Shown here: in pieces, positions 1 through 7,696 of the stretch
How positions within the stretch are numbered: the first letter of the stretch is position 1
How the letters are laid out: each line of letters opens with the position of its first letter
DNA from: Gallionella sp.
Lineage (GTDB): Bacteria; Pseudomonadota; Gammaproteobacteria; Burkholderiales; Gallionellaceae
DNA length: 16,624 nucleotides
Direction of reading: 5' to 3'
Assembly: GCA_025362155.1 (NCBI GenBank)
Contig: JANYHX010000086.1
Location: 1 to 16,624 of the forward strand
Position numbers and translations under genes: made by a program
Notes under the pieces: generated by a model
The model's input: the letters and a program-made list of their open reading frames with translations, nothing else
Told to the model about the DNA's origin: nothing
Databases searched by the model: none

Positions 1-1127
1 TGAGCAACAGTCCTCGTCCATTGGCGTTGCCGCTGGTTGCTTGTACCCACTTCAATCCGATTGCGACTCTTGGCTCGCCATTGGCAAATGCGATGGATCG
101 GTTCAGCCATTTCGCGGTGGCCTCTGCCTTATCTGCCTGGCAGGACAGCGGACTCGCCAAACACTGCAATAGAGATGATTACGGTGTAAGTTGGGGAACC
201 GGTTCAGGCGGTTCGCTGACCATTGAGCGCGGTTACCAAACGCTTTATTTCGAGAATAAAGAGAAGGTCTCTCCCTTGTCGGTCATTCTGGCCATGAACA
301 ATTCAGCGGCGTCGCATATCGCGATGCAGTTGGGATTGGGCGGCCCATGTAACACCAGTACCGTGGCGTGTGCTTCTTCGGCTGTGGCGATCGGCGAAGC
401 GTTTCGGCGAATACGCGAAGGCTCGGCCAATCTCATGTTGGTGGGAGGTTCCGAAGCGCCCTTATCCTACGGCGTTATTCGGGCATGGCAAGCCATGCGG
501 GTTTTATCGGAAGGAGATGAGATCACCGCTTATCGTGCCAGCCGCCCATTTTCCGCCAACCGCGCCGGACTCACTCTTGCCGAAGGTGGCGCCGCCTTAG
601 TGATTGAAGATTGGGAACATGCTCACGCGCGTGGCGCGCGAATTTATGCAGAGATAGTCGGCTATGGCAGTACCTGCGATCATACCCATATCGCCCGACC
701 AGACAGCGCCGGGCAGGTTCGTGCGATTGCGGCAGCATTGGAAGACGGCGGATTACACCCACATGAAATAGACTATGTGAATGCCCACGGCACAGCGACA
801 GTCGAGGGAGATGCCATCGAGATTCAGTCCATAAAAACTGTTTTTGGCGAGCACGCCCGCAAATTGGCGGTGAGCTCTACGAAATCCATGCATGGCCATT
901 CGCTGGGTGCAGCCAGTGCGATAGAAGCATTGATAACCACGCTTGCTCTCTATCATCAGTCTATCCCGCCCACGGCTAATGTGACCGAAATCGGCGCTGA
1001 CTGTGCAGGCGTGGATCATGTCATGAACAAGGGCAGAAGCAATATGCCGGTGCGGACGGCATTGGCCAACTCCTTCGCTTTTGGCGGCAGCAATGCCGTG
1101 CTGGCGTTTCGCTCTGTTGCAGCGTAA
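1..1127 (+). CDS. Beta-ketoacyl-ACP synthase (KAS I/II type), 5' partial
   Basis: Condensing enzyme that would extend ACP-bound acyl chains by decarboxylative Claisen condensation. The frame is open from position 3 (bases 1-2 finish a codon begun outside) to the TAA at 1125-1127. The full thiolase-fold triad is visible: the nucleophile Cys in TVACASS (codon 369-371), His in NAHGTAT, and His in SMHGHSLGAAS, followed by the C-terminal glycine-rich NSFAFGGSNAVLAF. The cysteine makes this an active ketosynthase rather than a chain-length factor. Against E. coli FabF, the visible MDRFSHFAVA segment aligns with residues near 70, so roughly 35-40 N-terminal residues, including the usual TGxGxxSPxG start, lie left of the window. 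TTG at 21 is therefore internal, not a start. It faces the leftward polyene operon across the accessory genes and is probably the last gene of another biosynthetic operon. The exact paralogue (ApeO- or ApeR-like) cannot be told here. Confidence 0.93.
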   Translation, partial: SNSPRPLALPLVACTHFNPIATLGSPLANAMDRFSHFAVASALSAWQDSGLAKHCNRDDYGVSWGTGSGGSLTIERGYQTLYFENKEKVSPLSVILAMNNSAASHIAMQLGLGGPCNTSTVACASSAVAIGEAFRRIREGSANLMLVGGSEAPLSYGVIRAWQAMRVLSEGDEITAYRASRPFSANRAGLTLAEGGAALVIEDWEHAHARGARIYAEIVGYGSTCDHTHIARPDSAGQVRAIAAALEDGGLHPHEIDYVNAHGTATVEGDAIEIQSIKTVFGEHARKLAVSSTKSMHGHSLGAASAIEALITTLALYHQSIPPTANVTEIGADCAGVDHVMNKGRSNMPVRTALANSFAFGGSNAVLAFRSVAA

Positions 1128-1241
1128 GGCGACGACCTCCTGGGATTTAGCCCTACCTACAACAATAAACTGGCACATCCGGTGTTGTCGATACCACGAC
1201 CATGTGCTTAAAAAACTGCTTTCCTTGAACGTATCCTGCGT

Positions 1242-1317
1242 AACGTGATAAGAAATTGCATTCTTTTATACATTTTTACGCTGACATGTTAAAATACTCT
1301 CGATTTTTTATCACGTT
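1242..1317. repeat. Inverted repeat flanking the fic promoter
   Basis: AACGTGATAA at 1242-1251 is the exact reverse complement of TTATCACGTT at 1308-1317. The match extends to 13 of 14 positions if the next four inner bases are counted. The arms are 56 bases apart and enclose the best promoter-like sequence upstream of the Fic gene. The right arm would fall just after the predicted transcription start. This looks like a pair of operator half sites or looped operators, or less likely a long-loop hairpin. The repeat is seen directly; the function is inferred. Confidence 0.55.
1267..1295 (+). promoter_or_regulatory. Putative sigma70 promoter for fic
   Basis: TATACA (1267-1272, 4/6 to TTGACA) and TAAAAT (1290-1295, 5/6 to TATAAT) are separated by 17 bases, with a start expected near 1302, about 45 bases before the fic start codon. 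The element lies between the two arms of a 10-bp inverted repeat. Assignment is by consensus matching only. Confidence 0.4.
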
Positions 1318-1346
1318 TTTTGGTCACGCTGTTTACAGGAGTGGAC

Positions 1347-2414
1347 ATGATCGAACTGGAAATTCCCAGCCCTGCCAGCCTGGAAGTGAAGGCAGTCTGG
1401 CGGGGCTTGGCCGAAGCGCACCGCCATTTAGCGGAGCTGAAGGGTCTGTGCGAGTCGTTGCCTAACCGCGCCATTTTGCTGGATACGCTTGCCATTCAAG
1501 AGGCGAAAGACAGTTCTGAAATAGAGAACATCATTACTACGCATGATGAACTGTACGCTTACGACCAAAGCAGCTCGGCCTCGCCTGCGGCCAAAGAGGT
1601 GCAAAACTACATCGCTGCCTTGAAGGTGGGATTTACCGACGTGGTGAATTCCGGCTTGATTCGCATGAGTACGATTTTGCGGGTGCAGGAGCAGGTCGAG
1701 CAGAGCAATGCCGGTTTCAGAAAAATGTCCGGGACGGTGCTAAAAAATCAGGCGACCGGAGCGGTTGTATATGAGCCACCCCAAGATGCCGCCCTGATAG
1801 AAAAGCTGATGACGGATCTGGTGAATTTTATTCATGCCGAAGATGAGATTGACCCCTTGCTGCGGATGGCGATTGCGCATCACCAGTTCGAGAGCATCCA
1901 TCCGTTTTATGATGGCAATGGCCGTACCGGGCGCATTTTGAATTTGCTGATGCTGCAACGCGAGGGATTGATGAATCTGCCCGTGTTGTATTTAAGCCGG
2001 TATATCACCGCGACCAAGGATCAGTATTACCGGTTGCTACAGTCAACGCGAGAAACCCATGACTGGGTAGATTGGTGCGTTTACATCGTGAAGGGGGTGG
2101 CGATCACTGCCAAGAGCGAAATCATGCTGATCAAAAATTTGCGCGAGCTGATGCAGGCAACCAAACAGCGGCTGCGTAAGGAGCTACCCAAAATGTACAG
2201 TCAGGAATTGCTGAATAATTTGTTCCGTTATCCCTATACAAAGATTGAATTTATCGAAAAGGACTTGGGGGTTTCGCGGATTACAGCTGCAAAGCATCTG
2301 GATACGCTGGCAAAAAATGGCTTTGTAGAAAAGAAGAAAATCGGCCGCACGAATTTTTACATCAACCGTTCCTTATTTAATCTTTTGACACAGATCAGCC
2401 TGAACGATCCATGA
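1347..2414 (+). CDS. Fic-family AMP-transferase (class II) with C-terminal winged helix
   Basis: Fic/DOC-domain protein of about 355 aa, expected to transfer AMP from ATP to a hydroxyl side chain of a target protein. The complete catalytic motif HPFYDGNGRTGR is at residues 185-196. An N-terminal inhibitory motif of the (S/T)xxxE(G/N) type, SSEIEN at residues 56-61, marks it as a self-inhibited class II Fic protein that needs no separate antitoxin. The last ~55 residues (TKIEFIEKDLGVSRITAAKHL and onward) form a winged-helix DNA-binding domain, as in many chromosomal Fic proteins. ATG at 1347 is preferred because AGGAG (1337-1341) sits 5 bases upstream; an in-frame TTG at 1320 has no such site. 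A 13/14 inverted repeat brackets the promoter, so the HTH tail may autoregulate the gene (inference). The protein target is unknown. Confidence 0.93.
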   Translation: MIELEIPSPASLEVKAVWRGLAEAHRHLAELKGLCESLPNRAILLDTLAIQEAKDSSEIENIITTHDELYAYDQSSSASPAAKEVQNYIAALKVGFTDVVNSGLIRMSTILRVQEQVEQSNAGFRKMSGTVLKNQATGAVVYEPPQDAALIEKLMTDLVNFIHAEDEIDPLLRMAIAHHQFESIHPFYDGNGRTGRILNLLMLQREGLMNLPVLYLSRYITATKDQYYRLLQSTRETHDWVDWCVYIVKGVAITAKSEIMLIKNLRELMQATKQRLRKELPKMYSQELLNNLFRYPYTKIEFIEKDLGVSRITAAKHLDTLAKNGFVEKKKIGRTNFYINRSLFNLLTQISLNDP

Positions 2415-2485
2415 AGTTGAAACCCGTGGCGGGTCAATTCGCAATTTTGACTGCCCACACCGTTGGCTTCAAAGTATCAACAATG

Positions 2486-2514
2486 TTGACACATGCCACG
2501 TGCGCTTCTAAACT
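2486..2514 (+). promoter_or_regulatory. Putative sigma70 promoter for mazEF
   Basis: A perfect TTGACA (2486-2491) is followed after 17 bases by TAAACT (2509-2514, 4/6 to TATAAT). The start would be near 2521, with a short leader carrying the strong ribosome site GGAGGAG (2530-2536). About 35 bases upstream, GTCAATT (2433-2439) and AATTTTGAC (2443-2451) make an imperfect inverted repeat that could be an operator. Consensus matching only. Confidence 0.45.
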
Positions 2515-2542
2515 GCGCAATGGATTTATGGAGGAGTGCATC

Positions 2543-2785
2543 ATGGAAGTTATCATAAAAAAATGGGGCAACAGCGCAGCAGTGCGTATTCCTGCGTCTA
2601 TCATGGTCGCGGCGCATGTCGATTTGGATCAAGCTGTTGAGGTGCGCGAGGAGCAGGGCCGCATCGTTATCGAGCCGGTACGTCGCAAAGAATACAAGCT
2701 GGACGAACTGCTAGGCGGCATTACCGGCAAGAACCAACACAAACCAATCGATACGGGCGCGCCAGTCGGCAAGGAAGTCTGGTAA
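2543..2785 (+). CDS. mazE: MazE antitoxin (AbrB/SpoVT-type)
   Basis: Small labile antitoxin of 80 aa that binds and neutralises MazF and, with it, represses its own operon. The N-terminus MEVIIKKWGNSAAVRIPASIM is the swapped-hairpin AbrB/MazE DNA-binding domain and closely matches E. coli MazE (VKRWGNSPAVRIPA). The acidic C-terminus ends in KEVW as in E. coli MazE, the tail that wraps MazF. The frame is open upstream to 2411, but ATG at 2543 is the right start: GGAGGAG (2530-2536) lies 6 bases before it, family homology starts there, and the length matches the usual ~82 aa. It overlaps mazF by one base (TAATG). Confidence 0.95.
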   Translation: MEVIIKKWGNSAAVRIPASIMVAAHVDLDQAVEVREEQGRIVIEPVRRKEYKLDELLGGITGKNQHKPIDTGAPVGKEVW

Positions 2786-3126
2786 TGGCACGCCGCTTTG
2801 TGCCTGATGCGGGCGATATTGTTTGGCTCGAATTCTCGCCGCAGGCCGGGCACGAACAAGCAGGACATCGTCCCGCATTGGTACTCAGCCCAGCTGCCTA
2901 CAACAGCAAGACCGGCACCATGCTATGTTGCCCGATGACCACTCAAATCAAAGGCTATCCGTTCGAAGTCATCATTCATGCGGAAGGTATCAGCGGGGCA
3001 GCGCTGTCCGACCAAGTCAAAAACCTGGACTGGCGGGCGCGCAAAGCCACGCCAAAAGGCAAAGCGTCGGTTGAAGAACTGGACGAAGTGCGTGCCAAAA
3101 TTGTTGCACTGCTTGGAATGCGGTAG
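2785..3126 (+). CDS. mazF: MazF-type endoribonuclease toxin
   Basis: Toxin of a type II toxin-antitoxin pair, 113 aa, expected to cut single-stranded RNA at short sequence sites and stop translation. It has the MazF/PemK core: GDIVWLEFSP at the start, EQAGHRPALVLSP, TTQIKGYPFEV and SDQVKNLDWRARKA, and matches E. coli MazF over its length. The catalytic residues known from E. coli MazF are kept at the same numbers, Arg29 (GHRPA) and Thr52 (MTTQ), so the toxin looks active. It follows mazE with a one-base TAATG overlap, implying coupled translation. A short TTCAGG-CT-CCTGAA hairpin (3132-3145) lies just after the stop but lacks a T-run, so it is not called a terminator. The exact RNA recognition sequence cannot be read from the protein. 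Confidence 0.96.
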   Translation: MARRFVPDAGDIVWLEFSPQAGHEQAGHRPALVLSPAAYNSKTGTMLCCPMTTQIKGYPFEVIIHAEGISGAALSDQVKNLDWRARKATPKGKASVEELDEVRAKIVALLGMR

Positions 3127-3250
3127 ATGCCTTCAGGCTCCTGAATGAGGCCAGACCAATAATGAAACCTGCCCTCGATTGCTCTTTCTGGCTAGCTGCC
3201 GCGATTCATGGCCCGTAGATTTGTTGACTGCGAGTTGATCCACTAACGCT

Positions 3251-4154
3251 ATGGCAAACGACTACAAAAAAGACCTCCTAACCGCGATAGAGGGTCGCTT
3301 CGGGTCGATTACAAGATTGCCTGGGAGCCAATCTCTCATCAAGCTACAAAGTGGTGTCCGGGTCTATCTGCGCTACTCGAAGATACATGGCAAAGGGGTG
3401 GCGTTCTATGGTCTTCGCCAAGTTGATCTCAATGCCCTTGACGGGCATCACTCGTACCTTTGTTTCTTCACTGACCGAGAACCACCACTGTTCATCCCTT
3501 ACAGCGATTTTGAGGCAGTAATTAGTCAATCTCCACTGGCCTCCGATGGTCAGTACAAGGTTCAGATCGCTTACAGTCCAAGCACGAAGGAACTGTACCT
3601 GCCGAGAGTAGGGCATTTCAATGTTGACGCTTTTGGCGGTCTTGATGCTCTGCCCTCTGTGGAGGATCGGGACTCGAATGCCATCGTGCAAAATCTCAGC
3701 CACTGGCAAGCGCAAACACTGCTCGGCGGCATCGGTTCATTGAAGGGTTACGGCGTGTATGTTCCACCGAACAATGTTGAACTGCTGGACTTGGGGGCTG
3801 GTGCGACCATTTCAGCCAATCAGCACGCTTCCAGCTTACGTCAAAGAACGAACGCGATTTGCGTCCGAAATCGATGTGATCTGGGTGGATCACCAACACG
3901 ATGTCATTGCTGCCGCCTTCGAGGTCGAGCATTCAACGTCTGTCTATTCAGGCTTGCTGAGATTCAATGACGTGCTGCTAACGTGTCAGGGAGTGAGCCG
4001 CTTTTTCGTCGTGTCGAATGAATCGCGGCGCGACTTGTTTGCACGTCAGCTTCAGCGTCCAACTTTTCAACGCAGCGGCCTCAGCGAGCTTGCGAGTTTT
4101 CTGGATTACTCGAATGTATTCGATTGGCACCGTCGTCTCTCAAATGCTGCGTAG
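3251..4154 (+). pseudogene. Nuclease-like protein of unknown family, split by a one-base frameshift
   Basis: Two frames together give one plausible protein. From ATG 3251 one frame runs through a coherent N-terminal half (residues 1-182, ending VPPNNVELLDLG) and then turns to nonsense-like sequence ending at 3970. The +1 frame carries a coherent C-terminal half with SEIDVIW, AAFEVEHSTSVYSGLLRFNDV and FDWHRRLSNAA, stopping at 4154. Removing one G from the run GGGGG at 3793-3797 joins them into a 300-aa frame reading ELLDLGLVRPFQPIST. The ID...FEVEHS pattern resembles the core of restriction-endonuclease-like (PD-(D/E)XK) proteins, with Glu where Lys is usual; I recognise the pattern only loosely. 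It lies after mazEF and before a second nuclease-like remnant. It could be a true pseudogene, a phase-variable gene or an assembly error. No clear ribosome site precedes ATG 3251. Confidence 0.7.
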
Positions 4155-4174
4155 TCCAGTTAACAGGGTGAGTA

Positions 4175-4594
4175 ATGTCGGAAAAATTGACACTTCCAGC
4201 GGCGGTTACGTTCTCCGTTTCCGGAGCGTGCTACCACCGCGCAGGCGCATGAACTTTTGCTCGATTGAAGGAAAAATCTTCTGGTTTTGACATTCTCTCG
4301 GTAGTTGGTGCAACGGACTCCAGAAAGCTACTGATTGAAGTAAAAACCACTTCTGGGACAATTGGACATGGCTCATTTTATATCTCCCGCAATGAGTGGG
4401 AAACCGGGATAACGTCTGATGTCTACAGCTTCCACTTGTGGGCCATTGGAGATAAGAAACTATCTCTCGCCGTTTTGGATAAGGCAGATGTCGCACCTCA
4501 TATACCCACCAATCAAGGTGAGGGGAGTTGGAATATTGTGGAGATTCCGTTCGCGGCTTTTGAATCTGTATTTGCCACTCAGACAAACTTGTAA
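4175..4594 (+). pseudogene. Remnant of a DUF3883 / PD-(D/E)XK-like domain protein
   Basis: From TTG 4265 to TAA 4594 there is an open stretch of 109 codons whose sequence fits the C-terminal DUF3883 (NO VEIN C-terminal) domain common in defence and restriction proteins: SGFDILSV, LLIEVKTTSG, FYISRNEWETG, DVYSFHLWAI. FD...IEVK has the D...ExK shape of this nuclease fold. The N-terminal side is damaged: ATG 4175 in the same frame stops at TGA 4250-4252, while the middle frame reads AQAHELLLD before stopping at TGA 4266. One extra T near 4265 would join AQAHELLLD to LKEKSSGFD. I therefore call it a degraded, N-terminally truncated gene; the 109-codon part could still be expressed as a small protein. 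It ends 43 bases before the convergent MMPL gene. Confidence 0.55.
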
Positions 4595-4637
4595 AAGAGA
4601 AACATGAACAAATAAGTTGTCTCGACTGGAATTGTAT

Positions 4638-6995
4638 TTATATCTTGGCGATCCCTCGCCCCATCAGTACCGCAGAGAACAACAAGCTTAGGAAAGCACC
4701 AATGGCCACCGTCTCACCGATCGCAGTCAGCAACGGTACGCTGGAAAATGCCAGCATGCCGAATGCGATAATGGTTGAGATGTTCGCGACCAGTAGCGAC
4801 AGCATGGTGCGCCCGCAGCTTTCGTCCTGTTGCTCAGAATGGCTTTCGCGGTCGAAGAACAGTGAGTAGTTTGATCCTACCGCAACCGCTAACAGCAAAC
4901 CGATCAGGTGGAAGATCAGCAGCTTTTGACCGCTCGCCAGCACAATGGCGGTAGTAATGATGACCGCAGCAGCCAAGGGCAGCAGCACCATAGTCACGCG
5001 GTGCAGCGAGCGCAGATTGATGAACAGCAACAGCACAATTGCAAACGCGCCGTAAGCGGACAATTTAATCGCTTCGTGCACATAGGTCTGGTAGAGCGCA
5101 TCACTTTCCTGTTGCAAATCCAGTAACACGATCTGCCCATCTGGTTTGATAAGTGCCTGTTGGATCGGCATTACATCGGTCACGTCATGCAGTGGCAGAA
5201 TGGCTATCCACCCGTCGCTGCGCTGTGCCAATAAACTTTCAGTTTGTAGCCCGAGGTTGGTGCCGTGCAAATTGCCGGCTGTGAGCGGTGGGTGGTTACG
5301 CGCTGCGGCGACATCATTAAGGAATGGCTCAAAGAGATTCGCGCGGAACGGCAGGCCTATGAGTGCCTGACGCAGGTTGGCTTGCAGTTTTTCCGGCTCG
5401 GGAAGTGCAGACAGGCGAGCAAGCTGGATTTTTTGACTGGGCAAATAACGGGCAGGTGTATCGTAACCTGCCAGCATATGGCTGTCCTTCAGTGCATCCA
5501 ATTGCGCACCTACTGCCTCACTGCGTTCCAGCGCATCTTCCCGGTCTTTGCCGCGGACGATCAGCATGTAATGCACATCCGGCGCGCCGATATCGCTTCG
5601 TAACGATTCGTCGATACGCCGGTCATCTTCCATCAACGGGCTAAGACTTGAAAGGCTGTCGCTCCACACCGGCCCGCGGTGCAGAGTGATGAAAAGTGTT
5701 GCCACCAGTACCGCAATCCATACCATCGGACGCAGTCGCGGAGCTTGTCGTATCAGCCGCATCACCCAGGCTGACAGATGTGTGGGCGTATGGCTTGCAA
5801 AATTATTGGGTACCAGGCTGGGCAGCACCCAGCGGGTGACCAGCACAGCAACAATCAGCCCGACTACCGAGAACAACCCCAGCTGTGCGAAGCCCGGAAA
5901 ATTGGCCAGAAACATCGGACTGAAACCACACACACTGGTCATGACGCCCAGCCTGAGCGTGGGCCAGATTTTGTCGAGCGCCGTGCCCGGCGGTTTCCCG
6001 GGTGCGAGGCGGGTGAAGAAAAAAATCGCGTAGTCCACCGCTTCGCCTATGAGCGTGATACCAAATCCCAGCGTGATGCCATACACCATGCCGTAACCGA
6101 CGCTCACTGCCGCAATGCCGGCCAAGGTCCCGCTGACCACAGGCAGCAATGACAACGCGAGCACCCGCCATGAGCGAAACACTAGCAACAGCAAGATGCT
6201 CACAAGTATGGCAGTGATGATGGAGAAATTGAATGCGACACCTTTGATATGGTCGCGCGCATGCACGGAAAATACGCCAGGGCCGCTTAACACCAGATGC
6301 AAGCCAGAAGATTCTGTGCCGCGCGTTGCTTCTGCAAAGTGGCTATGGATCAGCTCCATTAACTGTTGCTGAGCATCGATATCAAAGCCGGGAGCTTTGG
6401 TTTGTGCGAGCAATAGTGCGCGCTTGCCGTCGCGCGATACCCATACTCCTTCGTGTGATGAGGGCTGGTTCTGCCCGGAAAATCCGTCGAGCAGATGCAA
6501 CATCTCGCCGCTGGGGTCGCGCGGTATAACGCGCTTGAGCATGATCCCAGCGGGAGAACCCAGCAATTGCAAGGAGTTTTCCAGCGCCGTATGCAGGCCA
6601 GCGGGAGTGAAATGTTCAGGTGTAACTGCAGAGCTCAACAGGTAGCGATTTTCCAGCAGAAAAGCCTGATCCTTGGCAAGGCTGCTTTCATCGCCATTGT
6701 TGACCAGCGAAAATCCCGATTCATTGCGCAGCCGTTGAGCGAGTTGCTTGCTGGCTTCAGATAGGGCATCCGGCGTACCGCCCTCAATACCGATCAGGAT
6801 TAGCCGGGAAAAAACGCCATCACGTAATTGTTCACTGAGTAACTGTTGTGCCGGGGTAGGCGTACGCGGCAAAAATGCGCTGAGATCGGCGCCGATTTGT
6901 ACTCGGCTGACAACCAAGATGCACAGTGCAAGAAAAACAAGCCAGATTGAAACAGGCCAATGTCGACTAAAACCGGACCGACCAGAACGATTCAC
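4638..6995 (-). CDS. MMPL/RND-superfamily exporter of the polyene cluster
   Basis: Large inner-membrane transporter of 785 aa, expected to use the proton gradient to move the lipid-like pigment or its precursor toward the periplasm. The architecture is the RND/MMPL double repeat: TM1 at residues ~14-33, a periplasmic domain to ~250, then TM blocks at ~255-273, 278-298 and 303-328 with GEAVDYAIFFF (317-327) holding the acidic residue typical of the proton pathway. More helices run to ~400, followed by a second periplasmic domain and a matching C-terminal block including VGSNYSLFFDRE. The start is GTG at 6995-6993, overlapping the LolA stop as GTGA, so translation is coupled. It is the last gene of the leftward operon. 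Related polyene clusters carry the same LolA-MMPL pair. The transported substrate is inferred from context. Confidence 0.92.
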   Translation of the reverse strand: MNRSGRSGFSRHWPVSIWLVFLALCILVVSRVQIGADLSAFLPRTPTPAQQLLSEQLRDGVFSRLILIGIEGGTPDALSEASKQLAQRLRNESGFSLVNNGDESSLAKDQAFLLENRYLLSSAVTPEHFTPAGLHTALENSLQLLGSPAGIMLKRVIPRDPSGEMLHLLDGFSGQNQPSSHEGVWVSRDGKRALLLAQTKAPGFDIDAQQQLMELIHSHFAEATRGTESSGLHLVLSGPGVFSVHARDHIKGVAFNFSIITAILVSILLLLVFRSWRVLALSLLPVVSGTLAGIAAVSVGYGMVYGITLGFGITLIGEAVDYAIFFFTRLAPGKPPGTALDKIWPTLRLGVMTSVCGFSPMFLANFPGFAQLGLFSVVGLIVAVLVTRWVLPSLVPNNFASHTPTHLSAWVMRLIRQAPRLRPMVWIAVLVATLFITLHRGPVWSDSLSSLSPLMEDDRRIDESLRSDIGAPDVHYMLIVRGKDREDALERSEAVGAQLDALKDSHMLAGYDTPARYLPSQKIQLARLSALPEPEKLQANLRQALIGLPFRANLFEPFLNDVAAARNHPPLTAGNLHGTNLGLQTESLLAQRSDGWIAILPLHDVTDVMPIQQALIKPDGQIVLLDLQQESDALYQTYVHEAIKLSAYGAFAIVLLLFINLRSLHRVTMVLLPLAAAVIITTAIVLASGQKLLIFHLIGLLLAVAVGSNYSLFFDRESHSEQQDESCGRTMLSLLVANISTIIAFGMLAFSSVPLLTAIGETVAIGAFLSLLFSAVLMGRGIAKI

Positions 6996-7696
6996 GAATC
7001 GTCCTTGCTGATGTTCATTACCGAGTAATCACCGCCCGCTTCCCGAGTCTCTATGGTGTTGATTTGCTCAAGGCTGCCGCTGATGCGAATTTCGCTGATC
7101 AGGTTTTTTGTCTGGGTATCAACGGGACGCAAAATCAGCAGCCACTGTTTGGAATGACCTTCCAGGGTCACGTGATAAAAGCGGTTGAGTGTGGTGATGT
7201 CTCCGGCCAGCGTGGAACGAAAACTTTCGACAAATGCCCATAGGGCCGGATAGTTCTGCAGGGACAGAGCGCGTTTCTGTGCCTCGCCGCTTTGCACAAC
7301 CAAGGTATTTTGATCCAGCACCATACTTTCCGGTTGGGGGAGTAGCGTATATTTTTCCAGGTGTCCCGGGGCGATGTAGGTGAGTGTGCCCGAGTATTCC
7401 AGCGGCGTTTTCAATATGCTTATGAATTTGCGTTCGACAAATGTTGCTCTGGATTTTTTTACTTGCGCAAGGCCGTGCATGAGTTCGGTGAGGGTCCATG
7501 TCGTGGCATCTTTTTCTGATTCCTGTGCGTAAGTGGGTGTGGCTGCCCAGCCTGCAAAAAATAAAGTGGCGAGAAAAATCAATTTGCCCATGAATAATAA
7601 ATTGACTGGACTTAATAAATTGACCGGACGTGAAAAATTAACCAGATGTGGCGAATTAACTGGGCGTGACAAGGTAAGACTATTTCCAGATTTCAT
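6992..7696 (-). CDS. LolA-like outer-membrane lipoprotein carrier, polyene-cluster type
   Basis: Periplasmic LolA/LolB-fold carrier that would ferry a hydrophobic product between the inner-membrane MMPL exporter and the outer membrane. After the signal peptide (MGKLIFLATLFFAGWAATPTYA, cleavage before QES), typical LolA features appear: LTELMHGLAQVKKSRATFVERKF, a strand reading LKTPLEYSGTLTYIAPGHLEKYT, and SMVLDQNTL. The open frame begins at ATG 7696, 17 bases inside the acyltransferase gene. Signal-peptide-like sequence starts only at Met36 (ATG 7591). The 35 residues between are encoded largely by an 18-bp tandem repeat giving (R/S)PVN-type hexapeptides. Neither start has a clear ribosome site; coupling favours 7696, the normal signal-peptide form favours 7591. 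The stop overlaps the MMPL start (GTGA). Confidence 0.85.
   Translation of the reverse strand: MKSGNSLTLSRPVNSPHLVNFSRPVNLLSPVNLLFMGKLIFLATLFFAGWAATPTYAQESEKDATTWTLTELMHGLAQVKKSRATFVERKFISILKTPLEYSGTLTYIAPGHLEKYTLLPQPESMVLDQNTLVVQSGEAQKRALSLQNYPALWAFVESFRSTLAGDITTLNRFYHVTLEGHSKQWLLILRPVDTQTKNLISEIRISGSLEQINTIETREAGGDYSVMNISKDDS
7596..7667. repeat. Four-unit 18-bp degenerate tandem repeat
   Basis: AATT cores occur at 7600, 7618, 7636 and 7654, an exact 18-base period. The units read AATAAATTGACTGGACTT, AATAAATTGACCGGACGT, then two more diverged copies with AATTAACCAG and AATTAACTGG. On the minus strand 18 bases equal six codons, giving repeating PVN-type hexapeptides at the N-terminus of the LolA-like frame. 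A related AATTAAACCAG occurs out of phase at 7700, inside the end of the acyltransferase gene. Confidence 0.8.

Noticed and set aside
753..1178. 141-codon open frame on the minus strand inside the ketosynthase
   Set aside because: It lies opposite a clear ketosynthase reading frame, has no family motif and no ribosome site.
1173..1207. GCACAT/ATGTGC hairpin after the ketosynthase as a terminator
   Set aside because: Only six base pairs with a 23-base loop, and it is followed by TTAAAAAACTG rather than a T-run.
2411..2542. Longer MazE starting at the ATGA overlap with fic
   Set aside because: The extra 44 residues match nothing in MazE; a strong ribosome site and the family start are at 2543, and a promoter lies between.
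3132..3145. TTCAGG-CT-CCTGAA hairpin after mazF as terminator
   Set aside because: Two-base loop and no T-run; too weak to call.
4018..4290. 90-codon open frame after the broken nuclease-like gene
   Set aside because: Its translation is out of frame with both recognisable nuclease-like sequences and is low in sense; treated as a shadow.
5803..6171. 122-codon frame within the MMPL gene on the same strand
   Set aside because: It is a shifted frame of the MMPL coding sequence without its own start signal or motif.
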